NCBI GenBank assembly: GCA_937966555.1
Contig: CALCLY010000027.1
Location: 14,881-78,880, forward strand
Length of the DNA: 64,000 nt
Direction of reading: 5' to 3'
From: CALCLY01 sp900552775
GTDB taxonomy: Bacteria > Bacillota > Clostridia > UMGS1883 > UMGS1540
In this document: piece by piece, positions 49,295 to 58,299 of the stretch
Numbering within the stretch: the first letter of the stretch is position 1
How the letters are laid out: the number at the start of each line of letters is the position of its first letter
Translations under genes and position numbers: made by a program
The notes under the pieces: generated by a model
Databases searched by the model: none
What the model was told of the DNA's origin: nothing
Seen by the model: only the letters and a program-made list of their open reading frames with translations

Positions 49295-49308
49295 TGCATT
49301 TTTATGCA
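49295..49308. promoter_or_regulatory. ARG-box-like palindrome
   Basis: TGCAT-TTTT-ATGCA, close to the ArgR half-site pattern TGAAT-WWWW-ATTCA. It lies 19 bp upstream of the argG -35 and just past the ruvC start site. Confidence 0.4.
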
Positions 49309-49334
49309 ATATAAATAAAATAAGGAGCAAAGAC

Positions 49335-49835
49335 ATGAAAATTTTAGGCATAGACCCGGGTTACGCTATAGTAGGCTTCGGAATAGTCGAATATAAGGGC
49401 AATAAGTTCACTCCGATAGAGTACGGAGCAATCACAACGGACAACAAAATGCCGTTTCCCGAAAGGCTGAAATACATATATGACAGAACGACTGATATAA
49501 TAAATATGCATAAACCTGAATTTTTATCTATAGAAGAACTGTTCTTCAACACGAATGTCAAAACCGCCATTGCCGTGGGACATGCGCGCGGAGTGCTGCT
49601 TCTGGCGGCGCAGAACCTCGGAGTGCCGATATACGAATACACTCCGCTTCAGATAAAACAGGCAGTCACCGGCTACGGCAGAGCGGATAAAAACCAGGTT
49701 CAGCAGATGGTTAAAACGCTTTTGTCTCTTCAGAAGGTGCCCAAACCCGACGATACCGCCGATGCACTTGCCGTCGCGGTGTGCCATGCTCATTCGTATA
49801 ACCCGAATACGTCAAATCTTTTCAGAGTGCAGTAA
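49335..49835 (+). CDS. ruvC: Holliday junction resolvase RuvC
   Basis: A protein of 166 residues. Catalytic acids: D7 in GIDPGYAIVGFG, the Glu pair in SIEELFF near 67, and the two Asp in PDDTADALAVAVCH near 141-144. It nicks Holliday junctions with RuvAB; ruvA and ruvB are not in the window. AAGGAGC precedes the ATG. Confidence 0.96.
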   Translation: MKILGIDPGYAIVGFGIVEYKGNKFTPIEYGAITTDNKMPFPERLKYIYDRTTDIINMHKPEFLSIEELFFNTNVKTAIAVGHARGVLLLAAQNLGVPIYEYTPLQIKQAVTGYGRADKNQVQQMVKTLLSLQKVPKPDDTADALAVAVCHAHSYNPNTSNLFRVQ

Positions 49836-49894
49836 AAGAATTTTTGTTTTTGATGTATTTATAGGAAATAAAACAGAAGGATTTGTATTATTTA

Positions 49895-49947
49895 ATAATG
49901 TTGTTTAAATATTTTTCTTGCGTTCCGGAGCTTTTTAACATCCCCTG
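49895..49947 (+). repeat. R5 motif / R4 right-edge remnant
   Basis: TTTCTTGCGTTCCGGAG then CTTTTTAACATCCCC, abutting the stop of the QueG-like gene. Upstream is an AT-rich stretch with TATTATTTAATAAT. Confidence 0.6.
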
Positions 49948-50597
49948 CCCCCTTTGGGGCAGACGCTCATACATACCCCGCATACGGCGCCGCGCCCTAT
50001 ACTTTTAAATTTCTCTTTCATGTAGTCGCTGCACGCCTTGGCGTCAAAAATATCGTCTCTTGTCATGCCGCTTTGATACGCAACATTTTTTATGGCAAGC
50101 GCGCCGCATGCCTTGGAGCAGAGCGAGCAGCTGCCGCACAAATCCTCCTGCACGCGGCAAAGCGTTTTCAAAGGAGCATTTGTGAAAACCGTGGCAAGCC
50201 TTACGCGCGGACCGAATTTGTGCGATATGAAAAGCGCGCTTTTTCCTATATATCCGAGCCCTGCGCGCACGGCAGCCGTTTTGTGCGGAAAAATGCCCTG
50301 CATGCCGTTTACGGACTGGCTTGCCGGCACTGCGGCGGCTCTGTAACCCATGCTCTGAAGATATAAAACAAGCTGCAGCGTGACGCTGTCAAGATACGCG
50401 TTGACGGTTCTGTAATGGTGAAAATACGTGTGCGTGGGGGAGGCGTCTATCTGCTCTGCCACAGCGTCCGAAAGGTGCAGCACGCATGATATAGCGGAAG
50501 GCAGTCCCTCAAAGGGCGTATCTTCGGAACATTCGGCAAAGCCCGAGTCCGAAATAAATCTGTCTTTTAAAAATTTATTGATATCGTCATTTAACAT
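49935..50597 (-). CDS. QueG-like 4Fe-4S protein (short)
   Basis: A protein of 220 residues. The N-terminal part has GLGYIGKSALFISHKFGPRVRLATVFTNAPL, as in epoxyqueuosine reductase, and the C-terminal part binds clusters (CGSCSLCSKAC and CGVCMSVCP). True QueG is about 330-380 residues with HEAT repeats at the end and a longer cobalamin-binding front; this one is shorter. It may be one of the many QueG-like ferredoxins of anaerobes with unknown substrate. The start is uncertain; the ribosome binding site is 14 bases away. Confidence 0.75.
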   Translation of the reverse strand: MLNDDINKFLKDRFISDSGFAECSEDTPFEGLPSAISCVLHLSDAVAEQIDASPTHTYFHHYRTVNAYLDSVTLQLVLYLQSMGYRAAAVPASQSVNGMQGIFPHKTAAVRAGLGYIGKSALFISHKFGPRVRLATVFTNAPLKTLCRVQEDLCGSCSLCSKACGALAIKNVAYQSGMTRDDIFDAKACSDYMKEKFKSIGRGAVCGVCMSVCPKGGRGC

Positions 50598-50672
50598 AAT
50601 GATTATTCATGTCCTTTGCGTGTATTTTATATAATAAGTATAACTTAAATCGGCTTTAATGTCAATTCCCTT

Positions 50673-50701
50673 GACAAATCGGGAAAAAAGCTTTAAAATA
50701 T
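50673..50701 (+). promoter_or_regulatory. SigmaA promoter of the nifS-thiI-parC run
   Basis: TTGACA, 17 bp, TAAAAT. Confidence 0.75.
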
Positions 50702-50736
50702 AGTATTGAAAAGCCGTCGAAAGGTAGGAATGCTTT

Positions 50737-51096
50737 ATGAAACAGAATCACGAACTCAAAAGACAGCTTATAGAAAACGAAATACACAGCATTGTTATGG
50801 CGGACAAACGCGCAATACTGCTCGATAATCTGCGCCGCCGGAAAAAGCGCCTCGGCAATTTGAAGCTCGGCGATACGGTGCTTCTTTTTGAATACATGGG
50901 AAGAAAGAAACATGCTTCGTCCGATGAAAACGACACGCTTTACAGAATTACGGAGGGCAAAGTCATTCAGGTTACAAAAAGCGGTTTTTTCCTTGACGGA
51001 TTAAACGGCAGAGGTCATAAAACAATGGAGTTTGTGAACAAAGCGCATATAATAAGCGGCAGAGTTCAGCTCTTATTAAAGGAAAAGAATGTATGA
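50737..51096 (+). CDS. Conserved-looking small protein, function unknown
   Basis: A protein of 119 residues, soluble and basic. A helical, charged N terminus (KQNHELKRQLIENEI...LLDNLRRRKKRL) is followed by a small beta-rich region (GDTVLLFEYMGRKKH, TEGKVIQVTKSGFFLDGL). It overlaps the nifS-like gene by four bases (ATGA) and heads the operon, so it is translated with the sulfur-transfer genes. I do not recognise the family. Confidence 0.7.
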   Translation: MKQNHELKRQLIENEIHSIVMADKRAILLDNLRRRKKRLGNLKLGDTVLLFEYMGRKKHASSDENDTLYRITEGKVIQVTKSGFFLDGLNGRGHKTMEFVNKAHIISGRVQLLLKEKNV

Positions 51097-52211
51097 TTTA
51101 TTTTGACAACAGCGCAACCACAAAGCCGTGCCGCGCCGCGGTGCAGGCTGCGGCGCGCGCCATGGAAGACGTGTTCGGGAATCCCTCGTCGTCTCACGGC
51201 GCCGGGATTGCGGCGCGTGCGGAGCTTAAGGCGGCAAGAGAAGAAGTGGCTTCTTCCCTGCATGTTACCCCCGATGAGATTTATTTTACTTCGGGCGGAA
51301 CAATGTCTGACAATATCGCCGTTTTCGGCGGTGCGAAAAAAGGCGTCGGCAATCACGCGGTTACAACAAAAATTGAACATGAAGCGGTTCTGCTCTGCTT
51401 TGAAGAGCTTGAAAAGCGCGGTTTTGACGTGACGTATTTAACGCCGGAAAGCGACGGAAATATTTCGCTTTCGCAGATAGAAAAGGCGCTTACGCCCGAG
51501 ACCTCGCTTGTGAGCATAATGACCGTAAACAACGAAACGGGCGCAATGCTGCCCGTTGACGGTGTGAAAGCTTTGATAAACAGAATCTGTCCGCGTGCGC
51601 TTTTTCACACGGACGCGGTTCAGGCGTTCGGCAAAACGGAGCTTTACCCCGATAAGTGGGGTGTTGACCTTCTGAGCGTTTCGGGCCACAAAGTTCACGC
51701 ACCCAAGGGCGTGGGCGCGCTTTATATAAGACGCGGCGTTTCGCTTCTGCCGCATATTTTCGGCGGAGGACAGGAGAAAAATATTCATTCGGGAACGGAA
51801 AATCTCCCGGGAATTATGGGTCTTGCCGCGGCTGTGCGCGAGTTTGATATTCCGTGTAAAACCGTTTCAGAGATAAACGCGTACATGCGCCGCGGAATTT
51901 CAAAGCTTGACGGAGCGGAGATTAACAGCCCCGAAGACGCATCGCCGTATGTCCTCAATGTGTCGTTCGGAAAAATCCCCTCGGAAGTTATGCTAAATTC
52001 CATGGCGGCGGAGGGAATATGCGCCTCGGCAGGGAGCGCGTGCGCGGCAAACCGTTCGGGCGAAAGCTACGTTTTGCGCGCCATGGGCAGAAGCCCGAAA
52101 AGTGCAATCCGTTTCAGCTTTTCGCGTTTCAATACGCTTGAAGAAGCGGAAAAAACAATGGATTTTCTTAATAAAACCGTTCCCCTGCTTACGGAAATTG
52201 CAGGGAGGTAA
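51093..52211 (+). CDS. Cysteine desulfurase (NifS/IscS-type)
   Basis: A protein of 372 residues. MIYFDNSATTKPCRAA, FTSGGTMSDNIAV, HTDAVQAFGK, the PLP lysine in SVSGHKVHAPKGVGALYIR (near 201) and the active-site Cys loop SAGSACAANRSGE (near 317). It moves sulfur from cysteine to an acceptor; because thiI follows, tRNA 4-thiouridine or thiazole sulfur supply is likely. Confidence 0.94.
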   Translation: MIYFDNSATTKPCRAAVQAAARAMEDVFGNPSSSHGAGIAARAELKAAREEVASSLHVTPDEIYFTSGGTMSDNIAVFGGAKKGVGNHAVTTKIEHEAVLLCFEELEKRGFDVTYLTPESDGNISLSQIEKALTPETSLVSIMTVNNETGAMLPVDGVKALINRICPRALFHTDAVQAFGKTELYPDKWGVDLLSVSGHKVHAPKGVGALYIRRGVSLLPHIFGGGQEKNIHSGTENLPGIMGLAAAVREFDIPCKTVSEINAYMRRGISKLDGAEINSPEDASPYVLNVSFGKIPSEVMLNSMAAEGICASAGSACAANRSGESYVLRAMGRSPKSAIRFSFSRFNTLEEAEKTMDFLNKTVPLLTEIAGR

Positions 52212-52253
52212 AACTGTGCCGGTGCAGGGCGGCGGAAGGGAGATCAAATTAAT

Positions 52254-53411
52254 ATGAAAGAAATTATACTTATTAAATACGGAGAAATAATACTTAAAGG
52301 CTTAAACAGACATATATTCGAAGATAAACTTGTAGGAAACATCAAAAAAGCGGTGGGAGACAGTGCGCATGTTTATAAGTCGCTTGCAACGATTTATGCC
52401 GAGCCCCGGGAAGGCGCCGACATAGACGAGCTCATAGCGAAAATACGAAACGTTTTCGGAATAGTTTCAATAGCGCGCGCCGCGGTGTGCGAAAAGGAAC
52501 TTTCCGATATCTGTGCCGCTGCGGCGGAATATTTAAAGGACGAGCTTTCCCTGGTTAAAACTTTCAAGGTTGAGACAAAGCGCGCGGACAAGAAATATCC
52601 GCTCAAATCTCCGCAAATCAGCGCGGAAGTGGGCGGCGCACTTTTGGATGCTTTCAAAAATTTAAGCGTCGACGTGAAAAATCCCGACCTTATCGTAAAC
52701 GTTGAGGTGCGCGAAAGCGCGGCGTATGTATACGGCGGAAGAATCCGCGGCAGAGGCGGCATGCCAACGGGTACGGCAGGCAAAGCCATGCTGCTGCTCT
52801 CCGGCGGAATAGACAGCCCCGTTGCAGGCTACATGATAGCAAAGCGCGGCGCAACACTTGAGGGAATACACTTTTTCTCGCACCCTTTCACAAGCGAGCT
52901 TGCAAAACAGAAGGTGCTTGACCTGGCAAGGGAGCTTAAAGGCTTTACGGGTTCTCTGCGTGTGCATATTGTGCCGTTTACGCAGCCGCAGCTTCAGATG
53001 CGCGAAAAATGCCCGGCGGAGCACTTAACGCTTATTATGCGCAGAATGATGATGATGATAGCCTCGGAAATTGCGAAAAAACAGGGTGCTTTGTGCCTTG
53101 TTACGGGCGAAAGCCTGGGTCAGGTTGCAAGCCAGACCATGGAGGCGCTTGCCGTGACGGATGATGCGGCTTCTCTTCCGTGTTTCCGTCCCGTAATAGG
53201 CATGGACAAAGAAGATATTGTAGCCATAGCGCGCGATATAGGCACATTTGAAACGTCTATACTGCCTTATGAGGACTGCTGCACGATTTTTGTGCCCAAG
53301 CACCCCACAACAAGACCGAAACTTGAAAAAATTCTTGCCTCCGAAGCGCTTCTGGACGTTGAGACGCTGGTGCGCGACGCTGTCGAGGGAACAGAGGTTG
53401 TGGATGTCTGA
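52254..53411 (+). CDS. thiI: tRNA 4-thiouridine sulfurtransferase ThiI
   Basis: A protein of 385 residues: N-terminal ferredoxin-like part (LIKYGEIILKGLNR), THUMP domain (about 60-165) and PP-loop AANH domain (LLSGGIDSPVAGYMIAKRG near 182; TGESLGQVASQT). The C-terminal rhodanese domain of enteric ThiI is missing, as usual in Bacillota, where the partner cysteine desulfurase donates sulfur directly; that gene is just upstream. Confidence 0.95.
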   Translation: MKEIILIKYGEIILKGLNRHIFEDKLVGNIKKAVGDSAHVYKSLATIYAEPREGADIDELIAKIRNVFGIVSIARAAVCEKELSDICAAAAEYLKDELSLVKTFKVETKRADKKYPLKSPQISAEVGGALLDAFKNLSVDVKNPDLIVNVEVRESAAYVYGGRIRGRGGMPTGTAGKAMLLLSGGIDSPVAGYMIAKRGATLEGIHFFSHPFTSELAKQKVLDLARELKGFTGSLRVHIVPFTQPQLQMREKCPAEHLTLIMRRMMMMIASEIAKKQGALCLVTGESLGQVASQTMEALAVTDDAASLPCFRPVIGMDKEDIVAIARDIGTFETSILPYEDCCTIFVPKHPTTRPKLEKILASEALLDVETLVRDAVEGTEVVDV

Positions 53412-53868
53412 TATATTTGAAAAACTTATAAACAAACATATTACGGTTTCCTGTGCGGAATCCTGCACGGGAGGTCTTTTGGCGGCGGCTTTTACGGATG
53501 CGCCGGGGATTTCCGCGGTGTTTTTCGAAGGTGCCGTCACATATGCAAATGAGGCTAAAGAGCGCCTCGGGGTAAAGGCGGAAACGCTGCAAAACTTCGG
53601 AGCGGTGAGCGAAAATACCGCGCTCGAGATGGCGGAATGCATAAGAAAACGCGCAAAAAGCGACATAGGTCTTTCCACCACCGGAATCGCAGGTCCGGGC
53701 GGCGGCACACCCGAAAAACCCGTGGGACTTGTGTACTGCGCGATATCATCCGAAAAAGAAACGCGCGTTTATAAGCTGAATCTAAGCGGAAGCCGCGACG
53801 AGATAAGACGGCAGACGGTTAAATTTCTGCTGGAAAAACTGGAGGAGTACATAGATGAACAATATTAA
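53404..53868 (+). CDS. CinA C-terminal domain protein (nicotinamide-nucleotide amidase type)
   Basis: A protein of 154 residues, equal to a stand-alone PncC domain: TVSCAESCTGGLLAAAFTDAPGISAVFFEGAVTYANEAK and TTGIAGPGGGTPEKPVGLVY. The family deamidates NMN to nicotinate mononucleotide. The ATG overlaps the end of thiI by eight bases; upstream starts lie inside thiI. Confidence 0.93.
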   Translation: MSDIFEKLINKHITVSCAESCTGGLLAAAFTDAPGISAVFFEGAVTYANEAKERLGVKAETLQNFGAVSENTALEMAECIRKRAKSDIGLSTTGIAGPGGGTPEKPVGLVYCAISSEKETRVYKLNLSGSRDEIRRQTVKFLLEKLEEYIDEQY

Positions 53869-54661
53869 ACTTTGGGATAAAACCCCGTTTTTTGACGAAA
53901 ATATCAATCAGCCGGAGCCGTTTTTAAAGCCGTATATAAAAGACGGCGCAAAATCCGCGGTTATTGTGTGCCCGGGCGGCGCATACCGCGACCTTGCCGA
54001 ACATGAGGGCCATCCCGTTGCGCTGTGGCTCAATTCCATAGGCATTACGGCGTTTGTGCTTACATACCGCCTCGCTCCGTACACGGAGAAAGCCATAACG
54101 GGCGATATTTTGAGAGCCGTGCGCGTGGTGCGCAGCAATGCGGAAAACTTCGGCATTAAAAAAAACAAAATTGGCGTTCTGGGCTTTTCCGCAGGCGGAC
54201 ATTTGGCGTCTTCCGCGGCGGTGCATTTTTCGGATTTTGTTTTCCCGAAAACAGATGACACCGATAACGAAAGCTCGCGCCCCGATGCGGCAATACTTTG
54301 CTACCCCGTAATATCGCCGGACAGCGGCATGTGTCATGGAGACTCTTTTAAAAATCTTTTGGGCGAAAAGTTCGGAGACGAAAAACTGATGAATTATTAT
54401 TCCAACGAAAAAGCGGTGAAACCCGACACACCGCCCTGCTTTTTGTGGCACACGGGAGGGGATGACGGAGTTCCGCCCGAAAACAGCCTGGAGTTTGCGA
54501 AAGGTCTGCAAAAAAATAAAATTCCGTACGAAATTCACATTTATGCCGGCGGCAGACACGGAATGGGTCTTGCGCAAAATCTTAAAGGCGAGAATACGTT
54601 CCGCATAGAAAAATGGACCGAAAGCTGCGAAGAATGGCTTAAATCAATAGATTTTATTTAA
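53855..54661 (+). CDS. Alpha/beta hydrolase, BD-FAE/acetylxylan-esterase-like
   Basis: A protein of 268 residues. Oxyanion region VIVCPGGAYRDLAEHEG, nucleophile elbow LGFSAGGHLAS near 115, and Asp/His in HTGGDDGVPPENS and GGRHGMGLA. It has no signal peptide, so it would act in the cytosol on imported esters, for example acetylated sugars; the substrate is inferred. It overlaps the cinA-like gene by 14 bases. Confidence 0.85.
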   Translation: MNNIKLWDKTPFFDENINQPEPFLKPYIKDGAKSAVIVCPGGAYRDLAEHEGHPVALWLNSIGITAFVLTYRLAPYTEKAITGDILRAVRVVRSNAENFGIKKNKIGVLGFSAGGHLASSAAVHFSDFVFPKTDDTDNESSRPDAAILCYPVISPDSGMCHGDSFKNLLGEKFGDEKLMNYYSNEKAVKPDTPPCFLWHTGGDDGVPPENSLEFAKGLQKNKIPYEIHIYAGGRHGMGLAQNLKGENTFRIEKWTESCEEWLKSIDFI

Positions 54662-54683
54662 ATTCAGGACAGGGAGATAAACG

Positions 54684-56855
54684 ATGAACAATCCTCCGAT
54701 TTTGCAAAAAATCACAGATACACTTGAAGAAAACTATATGCCGTACGCCATGAGCGTAATTATTTCGCGTGCAATTCCGGAGATAGACGGCTTCAAGCCG
54801 TCGCACAGGAAGCTTCTTTACACCATGTATAAGATGGGGCTTCTGCGCGGCAACAGAACAAAATCGGCAAACATTGTCGGAGAAACGATGAAATTAAACC
54901 CCCACGGCGATATGGCTATATATGACACAATGGTAAGGCTGACGCGCGGCAATGCCGCTCTGCTGCATCCGCTTGTGGATTCGAAGGGAAACTTCGGAAA
55001 GCAGTACAGCCGTGACATGTCATGCGCCGCACCGCGTTATACCGAGGCGAAGCTTGACAGTTTCTGTTCCGAAATTTTCGGGGATATAGACCGCGACACC
55101 GTGGATTTTACCGATAATTACGACGGCACAATGAAAGAGCCCGTGCTGCTGCCCGTGAGCCTTCCCACAATTCTTTTAAACGCAAACCAGGGAATTGCCG
55201 TGGGCATGGCAAGCAACATATGCTCGTTTAACTTAAAAGAACTCTGCGAAAGCACGATTGCCCTTTTAAAAAATCCCGGAGCGGATATAGGAGATATTCT
55301 GCTTGCGCCCGATTTCCCGGGCGGCGGCATATTGCTTTACGACCGCGCCGCAATGCAGGAAATTTACAAAACCGGGCGCGGCAGCTTCCGCGTTCGCTCA
55401 AAATACGGTTTTGACAAGAAAAATAACTGCATAGAAATTACCGAAATTCCGTACACGACCACAAGCGAAGCGATTATAGACAAAATTGTTGACCTTATTA
55501 AAGACAACAAAATAAGAGAAATTGCCGATATAAGAGACGAGACGGACTTAAAGGGTCTTAAAATTACAATAGATTTAAAGCGCGGAACGGATCCCGACAA
55601 GCTCATGACAAAGCTTTACAAAATGACGCCTCTGCAGGACAGCTTTGCGTGCAACTTCAATATTCTTATAGACGGTGCGCCGCGCGTTATGGGCGTTTAC
55701 GAGATACTCGGCGAATGGATAAAATTCCGCACAAACTGCATAAAAAGAAGGCTTTCGTTTGATATAAAAAAGAAGTCCGAAAAGCTGCATCTGCTGCTCG
55801 GTCTGCGCGAAATTCTGCTTGACATTGACAAGGCAATCAAAATCGTGCGTGACACGGAGGAAGACGACCGCGTTGTGCCCAATCTCATGGAGGGCTTCGG
55901 AATAGACGAGATTCAGGCGGAATACGTTGCGGAAATCAAACTCAGAAATTTAAACAAGCAATATATTTTAAAACGTCTTGAGGAAACGGAGGATCTGCAA
56001 AAAGAAATCGCACACCTTAAAGAAATTCTCGGTTCCGAAAAAGAAGTTAAAAAACTTATACGCGAAAATCTTAAAGAAATTGCAAAAAAATACGGCTGCC
56101 CCAGAAAAACGGAGATTATAGAAGAAAACGAGGCGCCCGTGTATGCCGAGGAGGAATATATAGAGGACTACAACCTGCGCATATTCTTAACGCGCGCAAA
56201 CTACTTCAAAAAAATCTCGCTTGTATCGCTGCGCAGCGCCTCGGAGCAAAAGCTTAAAGAAGACGATGAGATAATTGCCGAATTTGAAAGCGTAAACCGC
56301 GCCGATGTGGTTTTTATAAGCGACAGGCAAAATGCCTATAAGGCGCGCCTTTCCGATATTGCCGACTGCAAGGCGAGCGCATGGGGCGAGTTTTTGCCGA
56401 ATGTTTTAAATATGCCTGAGGACGAAAAAATACTTTATTGCGTTCCGACGCAGGACTATTCGGGGAATATGCTTTTCGCGTTTGAAAACGGAAAGGTTGC
56501 CAAAGTTCCGCTTGCATCTTATGCCACAAAAACAAACAGGAAAAAGCTGCAAAACGCATACGGCTCCGCATCGCCGCTTATATCGGCGCTCTTTTTGCCG
56601 GAGGACGGAGATATTGCTCTTTTCTCGGATTCGGGCAAGCTTATGGTTATAAACACCTCGGAAATACCGCTTAAAACAACGCGCTCAACACAGGGCGTTC
56701 AGGTTATGAGAATGAAAAAAGGCTGCGTGCTTTCAAAAATGACGGCGGCGCAAAATGCCGGTCTTTCGGAGTTTGAAGCATACAGGGCAAAGTCGCTCCC
56801 CTCGGGAGGGTATTACCCAAAAGGCGGAGACGATCCGCAGATATCAATTTTTTAA
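54684..56855 (+). CDS. DNA topoisomerase type II subunit A (ParC/GyrA-like), atypical
   Basis: A protein of 723 residues. The winged-helix/tower core is clear: YAMSVIISRAIPEIDGFKPSHRKLLYTMY, LNPHGDMAIYDTMVRLT and the catalytic Tyr in CAAPRYTEAKL near 120. The C-terminal part (from about 500) is short with weak pinwheel repeats. No gyrB/parE gene is adjacent; instead it lies between an esterase and bioY. It looks like the orphan ParC-like paralogue of Clostridia; its B partner is not in view. Confidence 0.85.
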   Translation: MNNPPILQKITDTLEENYMPYAMSVIISRAIPEIDGFKPSHRKLLYTMYKMGLLRGNRTKSANIVGETMKLNPHGDMAIYDTMVRLTRGNAALLHPLVDSKGNFGKQYSRDMSCAAPRYTEAKLDSFCSEIFGDIDRDTVDFTDNYDGTMKEPVLLPVSLPTILLNANQGIAVGMASNICSFNLKELCESTIALLKNPGADIGDILLAPDFPGGGILLYDRAAMQEIYKTGRGSFRVRSKYGFDKKNNCIEITEIPYTTTSEAIIDKIVDLIKDNKIREIADIRDETDLKGLKITIDLKRGTDPDKLMTKLYKMTPLQDSFACNFNILIDGAPRVMGVYEILGEWIKFRTNCIKRRLSFDIKKKSEKLHLLLGLREILLDIDKAIKIVRDTEEDDRVVPNLMEGFGIDEIQAEYVAEIKLRNLNKQYILKRLEETEDLQKEIAHLKEILGSEKEVKKLIRENLKEIAKKYGCPRKTEIIEENEAPVYAEEEYIEDYNLRIFLTRANYFKKISLVSLRSASEQKLKEDDEIIAEFESVNRADVVFISDRQNAYKARLSDIADCKASAWGEFLPNVLNMPEDEKILYCVPTQDYSGNMLFAFENGKVAKVPLASYATKTNRKKLQNAYGSASPLISALFLPEDGDIALFSDSGKLMVINTSEIPLKTTRSTQGVQVMRMKKGCVLSKMTAAQNAGLSEFEAYRAKSLPSGGYYPKGGDDPQISIF

Positions 56856-56879
56856 GAGTAAAAACTAAGGAGAAAACCA

Positions 56880-57425
56880 ATGAAAAAATTTAATTTGAAA
56901 AAACAGGCTGAATGTGCGGTTCTTGCCGCGATTTTATGTATTGCCGCACCGATGGCGATTCAGATAGGACCTGTTCCGATTTCGCTTGCAACATTCGTTA
57001 TAATGCTTGCCGGCGTTATACTGCCGCCCGTGCAGGCGGCGGCAGCGGTGCTTATATACATACTTTTGGGCTGTTTCGGACTTCCGGTATTTTCGGGTGC
57101 GCGCGGCGGTGTTCAGATTCTGTTTTCGAGCACCGGCGGATATATTATGTCGTACGTTTTTTATGCGCTTGTTATAAGCCTTGTGTGCAAAAAAAGATGT
57201 AATTCCGAAATGAAAAATGTTCTTATTGCAGTTTTGGGATGCGTTTTGGGAACAGTTGTTTGCTACCTTTTCGGCACAGCGTGGTTTGTTAAGCTTTCGG
57301 GCAGTGATGTGGCATATGCCATGGGTGTTTGCGTGCTGCCGTTTCTGCCGCTTGACGCGGTTAAAATCGTTTTGGCGTCCGTTGCCGGAACTGCTGTGAG
57401 AACAAGACTCGAGAAGCTGAATTAA
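56880..57425 (+). CDS. bioY: Biotin transporter substrate-binding protein BioY
   Basis: A protein of 181 residues with six membrane spans. QAECAVLAAILCIAAPMAIQIGPVPISLATFVIMLAGVIL and the GLPVFSGARGG loop are BioY marks. It is the S-component of an ECF transporter importing biotin, the cofactor of the Na+-pump decarboxylase at 44.5 kb. It starts 24 bases after the topoisomerase gene. Confidence 0.93.
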   Translation: MKKFNLKKQAECAVLAAILCIAAPMAIQIGPVPISLATFVIMLAGVILPPVQAAAAVLIYILLGCFGLPVFSGARGGVQILFSSTGGYIMSYVFYALVISLVCKKRCNSEMKNVLIAVLGCVLGTVVCYLFGTAWFVKLSGSDVAYAMGVCVLPFLPLDAVKIVLASVAGTAVRTRLEKLN

Positions 57426-57426
57426 A

Positions 57427-57572
57427 ACGCTCACGCTTGTTCGCTCTTCGAAGGGCTACAAGTATGCCCTTCGAGTTTTCCATTCGGCGCTCCGCTTACG
57501 GAAACAACATGTTGTTTCCTACCCTCATATAGGAATAAAAAGCCACGTACACGCCGCGGCTTTTTATGATTT
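57427..57572 (-). repeat. R2 module between convergent bioY and sigF
   Basis: Minus strand: terminator hairpin (57537..57565), stem 1 GGAAACAA-CATG-TTGTTTCC, GTAAGCGGAGCGCCGAATG, stem 2 TCGAAGGGC/GCCCTTCGA with loop ATACTTGTA, then GAGCGAACAAGCGTGAGC. It pairs the stem 1 of one R2 type with the stem 2 of another. Confidence 0.85.
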
Positions 57573-57621
57573 TAAGCCTTTTTGCGCTCTCCATAAATAC
57601 CGTGAAAAATATGTGTTTCGC

Positions 57622-58299
57622 TCACTCCATTTCCTCGCGCAGCCTTGCCATAATTTTCTTCTCGAGCCGCGAAACATACACCTGGTTTCTGCCTATAATA
57701 CGCGCGGTTTCGCTTTGCGTTTTGTCGCGGAAAAATCTGTAATAAATCAGAAGGCGTGCTTCACCGCTTTCTTTTTTTATTGCCTCAAAAAGCGAGATTC
57801 GCCGCGCAAGCATTTCTTCGTCATCGGTATTAAGGGCGATTTTGTCAAGCAGCGGCATGTCCTCGGCAGCTTCTTCGTAAATCGACCGGGGAGGGCACGT
57901 TGCGGCAAGAGACGCGGTGAGCTCCTCGGTAGGGATTCCGCTTTCTTTTGAAAGCTCGGAAAGAGTTGGTTCACGCCCCAGTTTTTCGCGCAGCTGTCCG
58001 GCGCATATTCCGGCATGCACGGCATTTTCCTTAAGCTTTCGGCTTACCTTTATAATGCCGTCATCACGCAGAAAACGGCGTATTTCACCCATTATGAGCG
58101 GCACGGCATATGTAGAAAAGCACAGACCGCGGCTTTTGTCAAAGCGCTTTGCGGCTTTTATAAGACCAATCGCGCCTATCTGGCACAGGTCATCATATTC
58201 GGCGCCTCTTCCGCGGAATCTTCGCGCGGAGGAATGCACAAGCCCGAAATTTTCAAGAATAAGCCTTTGTGTATCATCTGTCAGCGTGTTTTGCATCAT
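57622..58299 (-). CDS. sigF: RNA polymerase sporulation sigma factor SigF
   Basis: A protein of 225 residues. Region 2 (DLCQIGAIGLIKAAKRFDKSRGLCFSTYAVPLIMGEIRRFLRDDG), region 3 (IIKVSRKLKENA) and region 4 (ETARIIGRNQVYVSRLEKKI). It is the first forespore sigma, held by SpoIIAB. Its start overlaps spoIIAB by four bases. Third gene of the spoIIA operon. Confidence 0.95.
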   Translation of the reverse strand: MMQNTLTDDTQRLILENFGLVHSSARRFRGRGAEYDDLCQIGAIGLIKAAKRFDKSRGLCFSTYAVPLIMGEIRRFLRDDGIIKVSRKLKENAVHAGICAGQLREKLGREPTLSELSKESGIPTEELTASLAATCPPRSIYEEAAEDMPLLDKIALNTDDEEMLARRISLFEAIKKESGEARLLIYYRFFRDKTQSETARIIGRNQVYVSRLEKKIMARLREEME

